Assembly (NCBI GenBank): GCA_964517495.1
Contig: CAZFER010000047.1
Span: 1 to 49,845 of the forward strand
Reading direction: 5' to 3'
DNA: 49,845 bases
Source of the DNA: CAZFER01 sp964517495
GTDB taxonomy: Bacteria; Hinthialibacterota; Hinthialibacteria; Hinthialibacterales; Hinthialibacteraceae
Each line of letters opens with the position of its first letter. Position 1 is the stretch's first letter. The notes under the pieces were generated by a model that ran no database searches, was not told the DNA's origin, and saw only the letters and a program-made list of their open reading frames with translations. Shown piece after piece: positions 1 through 8,014 of the stretch. A program made the translations under genes and the position numbers.

Positions 1-1
1 C

Positions 2-268
2 CAGCGAGGGAGAACGAATTTGAAAAGAATGGAAAAAGGATTGGCACCTGTAGGTCCTGATAACAATTCATTGCATTTACATCACACTTTACAAACTCCG
101 GAAAGTCCTTTATCTGAAATGACAGAAACTTTCCATAATCAATATAGAAGGACTATACATATCAATCCGAACACAACACCCACTAATATAGATAGACAAG
201 AATTTAAAAATTGGAGAGAGAATTATTGGAAAAATAGAGCAAAAAATTTTAAAGGATACACACCGTGA
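2..268 (+). CDS. C-terminal end of polymorphic toxin, LHH-type HNH nuclease domain (partial)
   Basis: The reading frame is open to the left edge (frame from base 2), so this is the 3' end of a larger gene. The visible part reads GLAPVGPDNNSLHLHHTLQ, then a TFH motif, an IHIN motif and a final stretch with NWRENYW and NRA. This is the signature of the LHH family of HNH/Endo VII nucleases, which form the toxic tips of RHS, contact-dependent and secreted polymorphic toxins; LHH and the later His are the expected catalytic and metal-binding residues. The next gene is a SUKH-type immunity gene whose GTG start overlaps this stop codon, the usual toxin-immunity arrangement. A TTG at 20 and an ATG at 29 exist but are unlikely to be starts. 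The region is A+T-rich compared with the rest of the window. The delivery domains lie outside the window. Confidence 0.8.
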   Translation, partial: QRGRTNLKRMEKGLAPVGPDNNSLHLHHTLQTPESPLSEMTETFHNQYRRTIHINPNTTPTNIDRQEFKNWRENYWKNRAKNFKGYTP

Positions 269-714
269 GTATGGATGATCTAAATTTTGCATTGATACTA
301 ATTGAAAAAAAGGTTGTAAAAGGTGATTTTGAAGGATCAAAACCTGAATCACTCATTAAATGTGCTGAAGATACATTAGGTTTAGTTTTCCCTGCAACAT
401 ACCGTAAGTTTCTTCTCAGTCTTGGTTGTGGTGATATCAATGGTATAGAATTTTATGGCCTAATAGATAACAACTTTTTTAATTCTGGAATTCCAGATGT
501 GGTATGGACAACTCTTCATTATCGTGAAAATCAAAAATTAAATAAATATCTTATTATTGTAGCTGATAATGGATTAGGAGGTTGTTATGCCATTGATACA
601 TCAATAAATAATTCTGATGGTGATTGTCCGGTTATTGATTGGTGGTCAAATGATCTTCCTATTCAATTTGTTGCAGATGATTTTGGTTCATTTTTTCTTC
701 AATGTATTAAATAA
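265..714 (+). CDS. SMI1/KNR4 (SUKH) family immunity protein
   Basis: A 149-aa cytosolic protein with the SUKH/SMI1-KNR4 pattern: an early acidic helix (SLIKCAEDTLGLVFPATYRKF) leading to LLSLGCGDINGIEFYGL, then a beta strand with YLIIVADNGLGG followed by CYAID, and an aromatic end (FVADDFGSFF). SUKH proteins neutralise nuclease and other toxins of polymorphic toxin systems. The GTG start at 265 overlaps the stop of the LHH nuclease gene (GTGA); an ATG at 271 is an alternative start. By position it is the cognate immunity protein of that nuclease. A+T-rich, as is common for laterally moving toxin-immunity cassettes. Family assignment is firm; the partner is inferred from adjacency. Confidence 0.85.
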   Translation: MSMDDLNFALILIEKKVVKGDFEGSKPESLIKCAEDTLGLVFPATYRKFLLSLGCGDINGIEFYGLIDNNFFNSGIPDVVWTTLHYRENQKLNKYLIIVADNGLGGCYAIDTSINNSDGDCPVIDWWSNDLPIQFVADDFGSFFLQCIK

Positions 715-746
715 TTATATTATTATTTCTTATATGCACAGGTGAC

Positions 747-843
747 GGGTGCCAAGGATAGTGCGTCTTGAAATCTCAAGACAACTCGTCGTCTGAAATA
801 ACGGCCATGGTAAAGCATAGCCAGAGCGCGGGTGCCAAGGATA
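747..843. repeat. 14-bp direct repeat pair GGGTGCCAAGGATA
   Basis: GGGTGCCAAGGATA occurs at 747-760 and again at 830-843, 83 bp apart, each followed within a few bases by a CGTC-containing segment. Between them is a perfect palindrome GTCTTGA-AATC-TCAAGAC at 765-782. Only two units exist, so this is not a CRISPR array. Function unknown. Confidence 0.6.
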
Positions 844-913
844 AAACGTCGTTCTTTACCCTTGAGTCATACCTTCATACCCAATTTCTCTCAAAAACTC
901 AAAGGCGAAACAC

Positions 914-948
914 CACGGGGAGCGGGCATCCTTGCACGCTCGGCATAC
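914..948. repeat. Dispersed hairpin repeat, family A copy 1 (diverged)
   Basis: CACGGGGAGCGGGCATCC then TTGCACGCTCGG. It matches the two better-preserved copies at 5706 and 5885, with C-to-T and C-to-A changes in the right arm that weaken the stem. Confidence 0.65.
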
Positions 949-977
949 GCTAAAACGGATGAGTGGCAATGGCTCAT

Positions 978-1019
978 GGGTTAAAAGCGGAATCCGCCCA
1001 AGCGGATAAAGCGTAACCC
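978..1019. repeat. Nested inverted repeat, possibly related to family B
   Basis: The outer arms GGGTTA (978-983) and TAACCC (1014-1019) enclose an inner perfect hairpin ATCCGC-CCAA-GCGGAT. The outer part, ATGGGTTAAA ... GCGTAACCCA, resembles the ATGGGTY ... RACCCAT arms of family B found elsewhere in the window, with extra sequence in the loop. Function unknown. Confidence 0.5.
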
Positions 1020-1140
1020 ACCAAAACGCATGCTGCAAACAGCAGAAGCCTAACGCTTGTAATATCAATCTCTTAAGAGTGAAATTTCTTGGAAGCCGAG
1101 GTATCCGATTAAATCACAAAAAAAATGTTAAAAAAAAATG

Positions 1141-1170
1141 TTGACACTTACGATATTTGTATGCTATTAT
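1141..1170 (+). promoter_or_regulatory. Sigma70-type promoter, TTGACA-N18-TATTAT
   Basis: A perfect -35 box TTGACA (1141-1146) is followed 18 bp later by TATTAT (1165-1170). Transcription would start near 1177, upstream of the ATG at 1266. This argues against translation starting at the ATG at 1125, which lies upstream of the promoter. Confidence 0.6.
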
Positions 1171-1265
1171 ATTCAACATATCATTTAAATGCGTTGGAAC
1201 CCGTCGTTTATATTTTCTTGTGTTTGAAAGATAACCCATTGTTGTCCCATGAGTCTGGCCGACTC

Positions 1266-3632
1266 ATGTCATCACACATCTCTGAGAAGAAAAGCAATGA
1301 AAGTAAACAGCTAACCAACGCCGCATGTCGAATGGGAATCGTGGGACTACTTCTGGTTGTTGGCTTGACTCAAATCGGGTCAGCTGACGTCGTGAAGATG
1401 GTCGTCAATTATATGAAGGAAAACCAAAATGTACAGTGGGTGAATTTGGAACGTTCATCGGTGGCATTCGGTGCCATTGATGAAGATCAAACCGTGGTGA
1501 AGATGAAGAAAAAGTTGATCGATTCGGGGGAACCCAAAGTAGGCATAATTGAAGCCGATGCGCTTTTTATGAAGGCTCGCCCCATACCCGGCAAAATTGA
1601 TTATGGGGTAATGGGAGAAAAAGTTTTAACGCTTCCCAATCAACCTATGATTCAATTTCAGGGCGGTGGAGAAATACTGAAGGGCCTTGAAGAAGGGGCC
1701 GAATTACACCTGCAATTGGCCACGCCCTCCGAAAAGGGAGATGATTGGGTGGTTCAGGAAGTATTTAAGCCACGCCGTAATTCAGGCTATAAAAAAGAAT
1801 ATCCCGGATTATGTCATTTTAAAGTGGATCTTAGTGACTGGGCTGGTATGGAGGTTAAATTATCGTTAGTGTTGCGAGTTTACCCCACTTACACAAAGGT
1901 CGGATCAGTTGAAAAATGGACCCCTAATGAAATATCCGCCAATTGGTACAGGGCAGAAGTGGTGAGTGTTCCATTTAAAGTCATTGTTGGAAAGCCAAAG
2001 CCGGTTAATGAAGTAACCAATGAAAGGCAGGGAAAAGTCAATATTGACCGGCGCAACATTGATAAAGATACAACGAATGGGGATAAGAACAACGAGAGTG
2101 AATTCAAGATAAAACTCGATTTTCCCCCTGCGGATGTTTACAATGATTTTAGTGATCAAAAGATCATTCTTAAGGGAAATCCCAATGGCACAACGCCTGA
2201 TGATTGTGGTTTTCTAGCCAATCCATTTGACTTTCCCATCACAACCGTTAACATCCCTAGCACTCCACCGTTTTTTCCTTATACAAGGCATCTATGTTAT
2301 TTCACCGCAAGGCGGTCAATGTACCACACAGAATATTATGCAAGTACAGGCTATCCTGTGGCTATAACTCCAACGTTGGACCAGATTTATGGAGCAGGCG
2401 CCAGAGTAATTGATTTTGCCACTTCAGCAAGTTATAACATGTACAACTCTTCAGCCACGGCAATCAGAAACAATATGGTTAAAGATGGGAATGGAAACGC
2501 TGTTCAAGTTCTAGCACCCAGCGGGGATGCCAGCCGGAATTTTGATGATCATTGGGTAGGCATTTCTTCAATCATTTACTCACGATTAAGCGACAGTAGC
2601 AAAGCATTGCATGCCTTTTTCAATGGAGAAGATCACTTTTACGATATCTTGCAGGATTGTGATCAATTTTATGGTCCCACCAATCCAAGGGGAGCCACTT
2701 GTGAAGAAGGTCTCAGAAGTTCAACGGATGAATTTCTTGGTTCGATCTATTGGTCCATTGGATATGCACGCTCAACTGAAAACCAGGGATCCAATTTTGG
2801 ACATTCATTTACCAAAATGACAAGTTACCATAGCGGGCAAAGCGTCCTCCCCATTATCACCTTGGACGTAACGCAAAACCAATGCGATTATGGCTTAAGA
2901 ACAAATTTCGGCACTGGCGATCCCTCCGTTATCCTCATTGGGGATTATTATTATATGCTATATGCCGCCCATGGTCCTCGTGAATTTAATAACTCAGATC
3001 AGCTGTATCGATGGGATAATGGGTATGAAAGGGTAGGTTCATGTGATGGATATAATGAAGAGGATTGTGGACATTTAAACAGTTCGGTTGTCACGATTGC
3101 CCGGGCGCTTCGATCTGACGTTATCTCCACCAATTATTCCAATTCAAACAATCCCTGGAAAAAATACAATTATGTTAACGGAACTTGGGATAGTTCTGCC
3201 AATTGGGTGGAACCGGGAATTGGAGGTGCGTATTCCGGTGTTTGGAATACTAATTCTAATAATAGAGATCAGATGATTAGTTATAATGAATTTCGAGTGA
3301 ATCCCAAGATGAGCAGAAATACTTATTTATCATCTGAATATGGCATCGAATATCTATTTATTGCGAGAGGAGGAACAACGTTCGGTGGCATGGGTATATT
3401 TCTGCATTTTGCTGAGGATAATCCAGTGGATTGGGATGATGCCTCTTTGTTATTGGAAAATGCCGAGATTGACGAAGGGGGTACAACATATAGGTATAGT
3501 TATCCAACAATCATTGGTACCAATGGTCTTGATAACTATCAAACCAGCATGAGCAACTATATCTACTTTAAAAAACATGTCGAGGGCCAACCTGCCGGGG
3601 ATTTAATTCGATGTAGTCTTATCTTCTTTTAA
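1266..3632 (+). CDS. Secreted beta-propeller-like protein, possibly glycosidase-related
   Basis: A roughly 788-aa exported protein. The frame is open from 1125, but the promoter at 1141-1170 puts the start downstream; ATG 1266 gives a charged N-region followed by a Sec signal (MGIVGLLLVVGLTQIGSA). The first third (to about residue 260) is beta-rich and not recognised. After an Asn/Lys-rich linker, the second half has short aromatic and acidic blade-like repeats, for example EDHFYDILQDCDQFYGPTN, SIYWSIGYARSTEN, GDPSVILIGDYYYMLYAA and VTIARALRSD. This pattern (bound aromatic, 'GDPSVI..GDYYYMLYAA', 'ARS') is typical of five-bladed propeller glycosidase-like proteins of the GH43/GH117 type. Catalytic residues cannot be assigned confidently. 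It lies next to an FGE-like and a PepSY-like exported protein. Fold assignment is an inference; the substrate is unknown. Confidence 0.55.
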   Translation: MSSHISEKKSNESKQLTNAACRMGIVGLLLVVGLTQIGSADVVKMVVNYMKENQNVQWVNLERSSVAFGAIDEDQTVVKMKKKLIDSGEPKVGIIEADALFMKARPIPGKIDYGVMGEKVLTLPNQPMIQFQGGGEILKGLEEGAELHLQLATPSEKGDDWVVQEVFKPRRNSGYKKEYPGLCHFKVDLSDWAGMEVKLSLVLRVYPTYTKVGSVEKWTPNEISANWYRAEVVSVPFKVIVGKPKPVNEVTNERQGKVNIDRRNIDKDTTNGDKNNESEFKIKLDFPPADVYNDFSDQKIILKGNPNGTTPDDCGFLANPFDFPITTVNIPSTPPFFPYTRHLCYFTARRSMYHTEYYASTGYPVAITPTLDQIYGAGARVIDFATSASYNMYNSSATAIRNNMVKDGNGNAVQVLAPSGDASRNFDDHWVGISSIIYSRLSDSSKALHAFFNGEDHFYDILQDCDQFYGPTNPRGATCEEGLRSSTDEFLGSIYWSIGYARSTENQGSNFGHSFTKMTSYHSGQSVLPIITLDVTQNQCDYGLRTNFGTGDPSVILIGDYYYMLYAAHGPREFNNSDQLYRWDNGYERVGSCDGYNEEDCGHLNSSVVTIARALRSDVISTNYSNSNNPWKKYNYVNGTWDSSANWVEPGIGGAYSGVWNTNSNNRDQMISYNEFRVNPKMSRNTYLSSEYGIEYLFIARGGTTFGGMGIFLHFAEDNPVDWDDASLLLENAEIDEGGTTYRYSYPTIIGTNGLDNYQTSMSNYIYFKKHVEGQPAGDLIRCSLIFF

Positions 3633-3655
3633 CCAAACTGAGTCATAAAACAAAA

Positions 3656-3681
3656 GGGGAGAACCCTTTATCGTTCTCCCC
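3656..3681 (+). terminator. Stem-loop after the propeller-like gene, possible terminator
   Basis: GGGGAGAAC (3656-3664) pairs perfectly with GTTCTCCCC (3673-3681) around an 8-base loop, 24 bp after the stop codon. A C-run rather than a U-run follows, so it may act as a 3'-stabilising stem or a weak or factor-dependent terminator. Confidence 0.45.
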
Positions 3682-3768
3682 CCCCTATCTTTGTCGGTTT
3701 ATAGTTTGCATTAAAGAGTGATTGAATAAAAATCTCACAATAGACCAGATATGAAAGGATTCATGTCG

Positions 3769-4638
3769 ATGATAAATAAACTTTTGATACCAATATTTTT
3801 TTTCATTTCTAATTATATCTATACTCTGGATTTAAATGCTCAATCTCTTCCACCCGAAATAACCATCGATATCCCCGGATTACCAGAGGATTCCATCCCA
3901 CTGCAATTTGTCCTCATCAAAGCAGGAACGTTTATCATGGGTTGCACAGATTATGGGATGGATTTGGAATGTTTAATGGGTGAAGTTCCGCAGCATAAAG
4001 TAACCTTAACTAAGGATTTTTACTTAAGCAAATATGAAACCACTCAATCACAGTGGGAGACTTTTATAGATAATAATCCATCTCTATACGGGGATGGTCC
4101 AAATCATCCAGCTGATTCAGTCACATGGGATAATATTGACTACTTCTTAGATCAATTGAATACACTTGGTGAAGGTAAATTTCGCCTTCCCACCGAAGCG
4201 GAATGGGAATATGCATGCCGTGCAGGAACTATAACACGTAATTATTGGGGCAATGAACTTACACATGAAATCGTAGATCAGTATGAGTGGTATGAGGGCA
4301 ATTCAAGTGGAACCACCCATGAAGTCGGATTGAAAGCCCCCAATCCCTGGGGACTCTATGACATGATAGGCAACATTAGTGAATTATGTGCTGATTGGTA
4401 TTTTGCTTACTCAAAAGAACATGTAATTGATCCTTTCAATAGTGAAAAGAATAGTTGGGGACATATTATACGAGGAAAAAAATTCAATGGGGAATTACGA
4501 GATATTCGTTGTACGGTTAGGGCTTTAACCTTAACCCCGGCTGAACCAGATCTTTTTAGCTATTTCCCTGGATTTCGTTTGGTCTTGGAAGCCGACAGCA
4601 TTACCACCGTCAGCGATTGGAAAGAGTATAGAGAGTGA
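3769..4638 (+). CDS. Exported formylglycine-generating-enzyme-fold (SUMF1/FGE) protein
   Basis: About 289 aa, starting at ATG 3769, which has AAAGGA at 3754-3759 at good spacing; in-frame ATGs at 3751 and 3763 are less well placed. The N-terminus is a Sec signal ending near NAQ. The FGE-sulfatase fold is clear: FVLIKAGTFIMGC near the start, PQHKVTLTKDFYLSKYETT, then RLPTEAEWEYACRAG, PNPWGLYDMIGNISELCADW, and a final PGFRLV. Family members either oxidise sulfatase Cys to formylglycine or, more often when secreted, serve in binding or other roles. The paired Cu-binding Cys of true FGEs near the RGGS region are not seen; that segment reads RGKKF ... RCTVRAL. No sulfatase gene lies in the window. 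I infer a non-sulfatase role. The neighbours are also exported proteins. Confidence 0.8.
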   Translation: MINKLLIPIFFFISNYIYTLDLNAQSLPPEITIDIPGLPEDSIPLQFVLIKAGTFIMGCTDYGMDLECLMGEVPQHKVTLTKDFYLSKYETTQSQWETFIDNNPSLYGDGPNHPADSVTWDNIDYFLDQLNTLGEGKFRLPTEAEWEYACRAGTITRNYWGNELTHEIVDQYEWYEGNSSGTTHEVGLKAPNPWGLYDMIGNISELCADWYFAYSKEHVIDPFNSEKNSWGHIIRGKKFNGELRDIRCTVRALTLTPAEPDLFSYFPGFRLVLEADSITTVSDWKEYRE

Positions 4639-4790
4639 CTGAGGGGAAGCCATGCTGCCTAAAACGTTGATGTTCTAATTATTACTCACAACGCATTATG
4701 CATATGTTAAAAAAGTCATTCGCTAGAGGAAAATTTCTAACTATAGGAAATAGTAATTTTACATGTGATTTTAAATGATAGGAATTCATT

Positions 4791-5675
4791 ATGTTGAATA
4801 TCGTTCTCTTACTAACACTGAACCTTCTGATTGCTCAGCATAATTCAAATGAGATACAGACCTATCCCGCCTTGGTCAATACGGTTCATAATCTCTTTAA
4901 TTATTCCAAGCCAGCCGGAAATTTAATTTGTGAGGGTTCTGGCACAATTAGAGGAATTGATTACATATATACAAAATTTAATGTGAATAAACAACTCTTT
5001 TACTTATCGTATGACACAAACTTGTGTGATATAAAGGTTTTCCCTTCAATTGACGGAAAGCATTTCATACCAATCACAAACAAGGAAATCAGTAAAGATG
5101 AATTATTGAAAAGGGCAAATAAAATAAAAACCTTAGTCATGAAAAAGAGAAAGGAGCATTTATCCGAACCCATAATAAAAGAAGAGGAATCACAGTTTTT
5201 GGGTAAGGTTTGGCATATAGTGTGGAATAGAATTAGCGAAAATAGTGTTAAATACCAAATAGATGCTTTGGATTTACTTTTTTCTCCTAATGGAATCATG
5301 TACTATTTTCGCATGTCATTCACTACAAATATCCTTCTTAATAAAAATATAAACCCTCCACCAAAGGAACTTCCCCAAAAAGCTCAAACCATTGCCATGA
5401 AATTCCTTAAGGGCGATTTTCCGTTTGCTGAACCTAAGATTAAATTGAAACACGAAGAATTGGAGATTCGAAATTTAGGTTTCACCGTTGCAGACGGCAG
5501 ACATGGCTTACTGTCAGATACGGAGGATAAAGGCATTATTGCAAGGCAATACGTTTTTGAATTGCTGGAGCCAATTCGTAACAAAAATTCCGATAAACTT
5601 TTCTATGGAATAAGCGAAGTGACCATAATCTATGATGCCGAAACCCATGACTTGATTGGGATTGATTGGAAATAA
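4791..5675 (+). CDS. Exported protein of unknown function, PepSY-like
   Basis: A 294-aa protein preceded by AGGA at good spacing before the ATG. It has a short Sec signal (MLNIVLLLTLNLLIAQ). The rest is mixed alpha/beta with features reminiscent of PepSY/YcdB-type repeats: a helix ELLKRANKIKTLVMKK followed by strands with VWHIVWNR and YQIDALDLLFSPNGIMYYFRM, then a second round (KAQTIAMKFLKG ... RQYVFELLEP ... EVTIIYDAETHDLIGIDWK). Such domains often bind or inhibit peptidases or act in the envelope. No catalytic motif is visible. It follows the FGE-like gene by about 150 bp, so it may be cotranscribed. Function not recognised; the PepSY link is tentative. Confidence 0.5.
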   Translation: MLNIVLLLTLNLLIAQHNSNEIQTYPALVNTVHNLFNYSKPAGNLICEGSGTIRGIDYIYTKFNVNKQLFYLSYDTNLCDIKVFPSIDGKHFIPITNKEISKDELLKRANKIKTLVMKKRKEHLSEPIIKEEESQFLGKVWHIVWNRISENSVKYQIDALDLLFSPNGIMYYFRMSFTTNILLNKNINPPPKELPQKAQTIAMKFLKGDFPFAEPKIKLKHEELEIRNLGFTVADGRHGLLSDTEDKGIIARQYVFELLEPIRNKNSDKLFYGISEVTIIYDAETHDLIGIDWK

Positions 5676-5705
5676 CCACATCTGACCGGGCAGCAAAAGA
5701 ATACT

Positions 5706-5760
5706 CACGGGGAGCGGGCATCCCTGCCCGCTCGGTATACCCTCAAACATAGCTATTCCC
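5706..5760. repeat. Dispersed hairpin repeat, family A copy 2
   Basis: Contains the perfect stem GAGCGGGCA-TCCC-TGCCCGCTC, followed by a shared tail (about CCCTCAAAC.TAGCTAT). It matches the copy at 5885 over about 55 bp and the diverged copy at 914. Confidence 0.75.
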
Positions 5761-5855
5761 ATCCACTCATTGGCAACACATTAACCTAATTCACTCACTT
5801 TTTCACACGCCCTTTATGGCTATGCACATTATTACCTTCTCTCACGCACCCGCTT

Positions 5856-5873
5856 GCGGGCTATGAAGCCCGC
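5856..5873. repeat. Short palindrome GCGGGCT-ATGA-AGCCCGC
   Basis: Perfect 7-bp stem with a 4-base loop, sitting between two family A copies. Its stem differs from family A but the architecture (short GC-rich arms, tiny loop) is the same. Confidence 0.65.
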
Positions 5874-5884
5874 GCTCCGAATAT

Positions 5885-5939
5885 CACGGGGAGCGGGCAT
5901 CCCTGCCCGCTCGTCACACCCTCAAACGTAGCTATCACC
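5885..5939. repeat. Dispersed hairpin repeat, family A copy 3
   Basis: Same stem GAGCGGGCA-TCCC-TGCCCGCTC and the same downstream tail as the copy at 5706, 179 bp away in the same orientation. Confidence 0.75.
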
Positions 5940-5961
5940 AACCTATCCCCTCACCTCACCT

Positions 5962-5980
5962 CGCGGCCAGGATGGCCGCG
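5962..5980. repeat. Short palindrome CGCGGCCA-GGA-TGGCCGCG
   Basis: Perfect 8-bp stem with a 3-base loop, the last of the hairpins before the nickel transporter gene. Confidence 0.65.
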
Positions 5981-6104
5981 TTTCAATCCCCACCCACCTC
6001 GATTCAATCAAATTCTTACCTACTCTCTCTTTTCATCCATTCAACCGGTTGATATAGTTTTCAGTGAAAGATCGATACACTATGTGGTCACAGGATGTTG
6101 ATAA

Positions 6105-8000
6105 ATGAAAACGCGCGTTCCATATATCGTCACAATCACGGTATCACTTTTACTTATACCCAATTTGGTTCCAATTCAGATTTCAGGCCACCCCTTGGGG
6201 AATTTCTCCTTAAACCATTACAACACCTTTGAATTACAACCTGGAAAACTCATCACCCATCATGTGCTTGATTTTGCTGAAATCCCTTCCTACAACGAAT
6301 TGGCCAAGGTGGATCCCAACGGGGATAACCAGGTCGAGCCTCAGGAATTAGCCGCTTATAAAGAAAGTATGCTTCAGGAATTTCTCCCAAAGCTAGCCTT
6401 GAAAATAACCGATGAATCCGGTTCAGAAATCAATACCGAATCAAGTCTCCTTCAACATGAGGTCATTCTATCCCGTGGCCAGGGCAGCCTGACATGCCTG
6501 CAAATTCGCCTGGTTCGTTCCTTCAACATCCCCAACATCGGGATGTATCAGGTGCAATTTAGGGATAATGTCCGAACCCACGTTCGAGGCTTAAGAGAAA
6601 TACGCATCAAGTTTCATCCTGGAATCATAGTTAACGAAGCGAGCATCCAAACCAACACCTCAAATCCCCCCATCCCCTTTGGTGACATGTTCCTTTTGGA
6701 TGGCTTGGGCATATCATTCTCATTCGAAATGAAAAGCAACACGCCCCAAAATCAAGACACCAAACTATCAGATATCAAATCGTTGATCGACCCAAAATCC
6801 ATCCCCCAATTTCCCCTGGAACCGAATGAGAATGGGGTGTACGAGATATTAAAATCACCCATCAAGCCCAAACCGGAAGTACAAGCCAAAATCAACATGC
6901 TGCAACCACGGGGGAACATCAACTCCTCCGATGTGCTTGATCAGCCAACGCCCACCACCGCCGATACGCCAGCTGAAGCCACCCCGGTAGAGCAACTCCA
7001 ATCAAGTTCCAGCAGTCCATACGGCGAGAAAGGCAGTTCGGGCTTCACCAACCTTATCAGCCAGGATATCAGCCCCGGTTTTCTGATTGTCGCCATCTTC
7101 GCCTCCATTCTATTCGGCGCCTCCCATGCATTGTCGCCCGGGCATGGGAAAACGGTTGTGGCTGCCTATTTGGTAGGCTCTCGCGGAACCATCGGGCACG
7201 CCTTCTTTTTAGGACTGGTGGTGACCTTAACCCATGTCTCCAGTGTTTTAATCCTGGGGATCATCACCCTCTTTTTCTCCGAATACATCATGGCCGATAC
7301 CTTTAACGCCATCGTTGAGAGCGCCTCAGGCCTATTGATTGTTGGAATTGGATTGGCCCTATTCCTGCGGCGGTATAGTGCCTATCAGCGCATGAAATTC
7401 GCCCAACAAATGGGGATAAACCCAACACACACCCATTCACACCACAGCGATCATGATCACCACCACCACACCCCGGATCATAATCATTCTAATGATCACG
7501 GGCATGATCACCACCATCACGATCATCCACATGATCACAGCCATAACCACAACCATCCTCATGAGCATCATCACCACGATCACGATCACCATCATCACAG
7601 TTGGCTCGAGGAAGACCATGAGCATAGCCCCCACACCCATACCCACGAAATCCCCGCTGAGGCAAGTTGGAAAGATCTGTTGATGCTAGGTATAACTGGT
7701 GGCATTGTTCCATGCCCATCGGCGTTGGTGGTGTTGTTAGTGGCGATATCATTGCATCGCATCCTGTTGGGAATGATGCTGATCGTCTTTTTCAGTATAG
7801 GATTGGCAGCCGTTTTGATTACCATTGGGGTATTGATGGTTACGGCAAAACGCTTTATGGATCGATTTACCGGGCGAGGAAAATTCATCAATTGGCTTCA
7901 GCTTCTATCTCCTGCGGTTGTCACTTTATTAGGATTTGTTATATTTATTCGAGGTTTAATAACCGGAGGAATTATCTCCTTCAACCTACCGATTGAATGA
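6105..8000 (+). CDS. NicO-family nickel/cobalt transporter with His-rich loop
   Basis: A 631-aa inner-membrane protein with AGGA 10 bp before the ATG. A Sec signal (to about residue 28) leads into an exported domain beginning HPLGNFSLNHY, common to high-affinity nickel transporter proteins, with an EF-hand-like DPNGDNQVEPQE near 65. From about 320 the NicO/RcnA-type membrane core begins: GASHALSPGHGKTVVAAYLVG, GHAFFLGLVVTLTHVSSV, then a loop of dozens of His/Asp residues (about 440-525), then GITGGIVPCPSALVVLL. These are the metal-path motifs of the family. The loop probably binds Ni2+ or Co2+. Its stop overlaps the nikR frame, so a nickel-responsive unit is likely. Import or export cannot be decided: RcnA proteins export, while relatives with this exported domain are usually annotated as uptake. 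Confidence 0.88.
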   Translation: MKTRVPYIVTITVSLLLIPNLVPIQISGHPLGNFSLNHYNTFELQPGKLITHHVLDFAEIPSYNELAKVDPNGDNQVEPQELAAYKESMLQEFLPKLALKITDESGSEINTESSLLQHEVILSRGQGSLTCLQIRLVRSFNIPNIGMYQVQFRDNVRTHVRGLREIRIKFHPGIIVNEASIQTNTSNPPIPFGDMFLLDGLGISFSFEMKSNTPQNQDTKLSDIKSLIDPKSIPQFPLEPNENGVYEILKSPIKPKPEVQAKINMLQPRGNINSSDVLDQPTPTTADTPAEATPVEQLQSSSSSPYGEKGSSGFTNLISQDISPGFLIVAIFASILFGASHALSPGHGKTVVAAYLVGSRGTIGHAFFLGLVVTLTHVSSVLILGIITLFFSEYIMADTFNAIVESASGLLIVGIGLALFLRRYSAYQRMKFAQQMGINPTHTHSHHSDHDHHHHTPDHNHSNDHGHDHHHHDHPHDHSHNHNHPHEHHHHDHDHHHHSWLEEDHEHSPHTHTHEIPAEASWKDLLMLGITGGIVPCPSALVVLLVAISLHRILLGMMLIVFFSIGLAAVLITIGVLMVTAKRFMDRFTGRGKFINWLQLLSPAVVTLLGFVIFIRGLITGGIISFNLPIE

Positions 8001-8014
8001 TTGGACAGAAAGCC

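Larger units (their letters stand above)
715..1265. other. Noncoding region with repeats and a promoter
   Basis: No convincing gene lies between the immunity gene and the secreted propeller-like protein. The stretch holds a 14-bp direct repeat pair (747-760 and 830-843), a small palindrome (765-782), a copy of the GAGCGGGCA-type hairpin repeat (914-948), a nested inverted repeat (978-1019) and a strong sigma70-like promoter (1141-1170). The short ORFs here are made of repeat sequence. Confidence 0.6.
5676..6104. other. Noncoding hairpin cluster upstream of the nickel transporter
   Basis: This 429-bp gap contains no gene but at least four perfect or near-perfect hairpins: two copies of family A (5706-5760, 5885-5939), GCGGGCT-ATGA-AGCCCGC (5856-5873) and CGCGGCCA-GGA-TGGCCGCG (5962-5980). 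The short minus-strand ORFs over it are repeat shadows. No convincing NikR operator was found before the transporter start. Confidence 0.6.

Noticed and set aside
747..843. Repeats as a CRISPR array
   Set aside because: Only two units, 83 bp apart, with no third copy and no cas genes.
768..953. 61-aa ORF
   Set aside because: Composed of repeat and hairpin sequence with no ribosome site or coding character.
1125..1265. ATG at 1125 as the start of the propeller-like protein
   Set aside because: It lies upstream of a near-perfect promoter (1141-1170) and gives an unlikely N-terminus; ATG 1266 precedes a clear signal peptide.
6040..6104. NikR operator before the nickel transporter
   Set aside because: Only a weak ATAGT ... 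ACTAT symmetry; no GTATGA-N16-TCATAC-like site.
7437..7891. ORFs opposite the His-rich loop
   Set aside because: Antisense to repetitive CAT/CAC codons of a real transporter; low-complexity translations.
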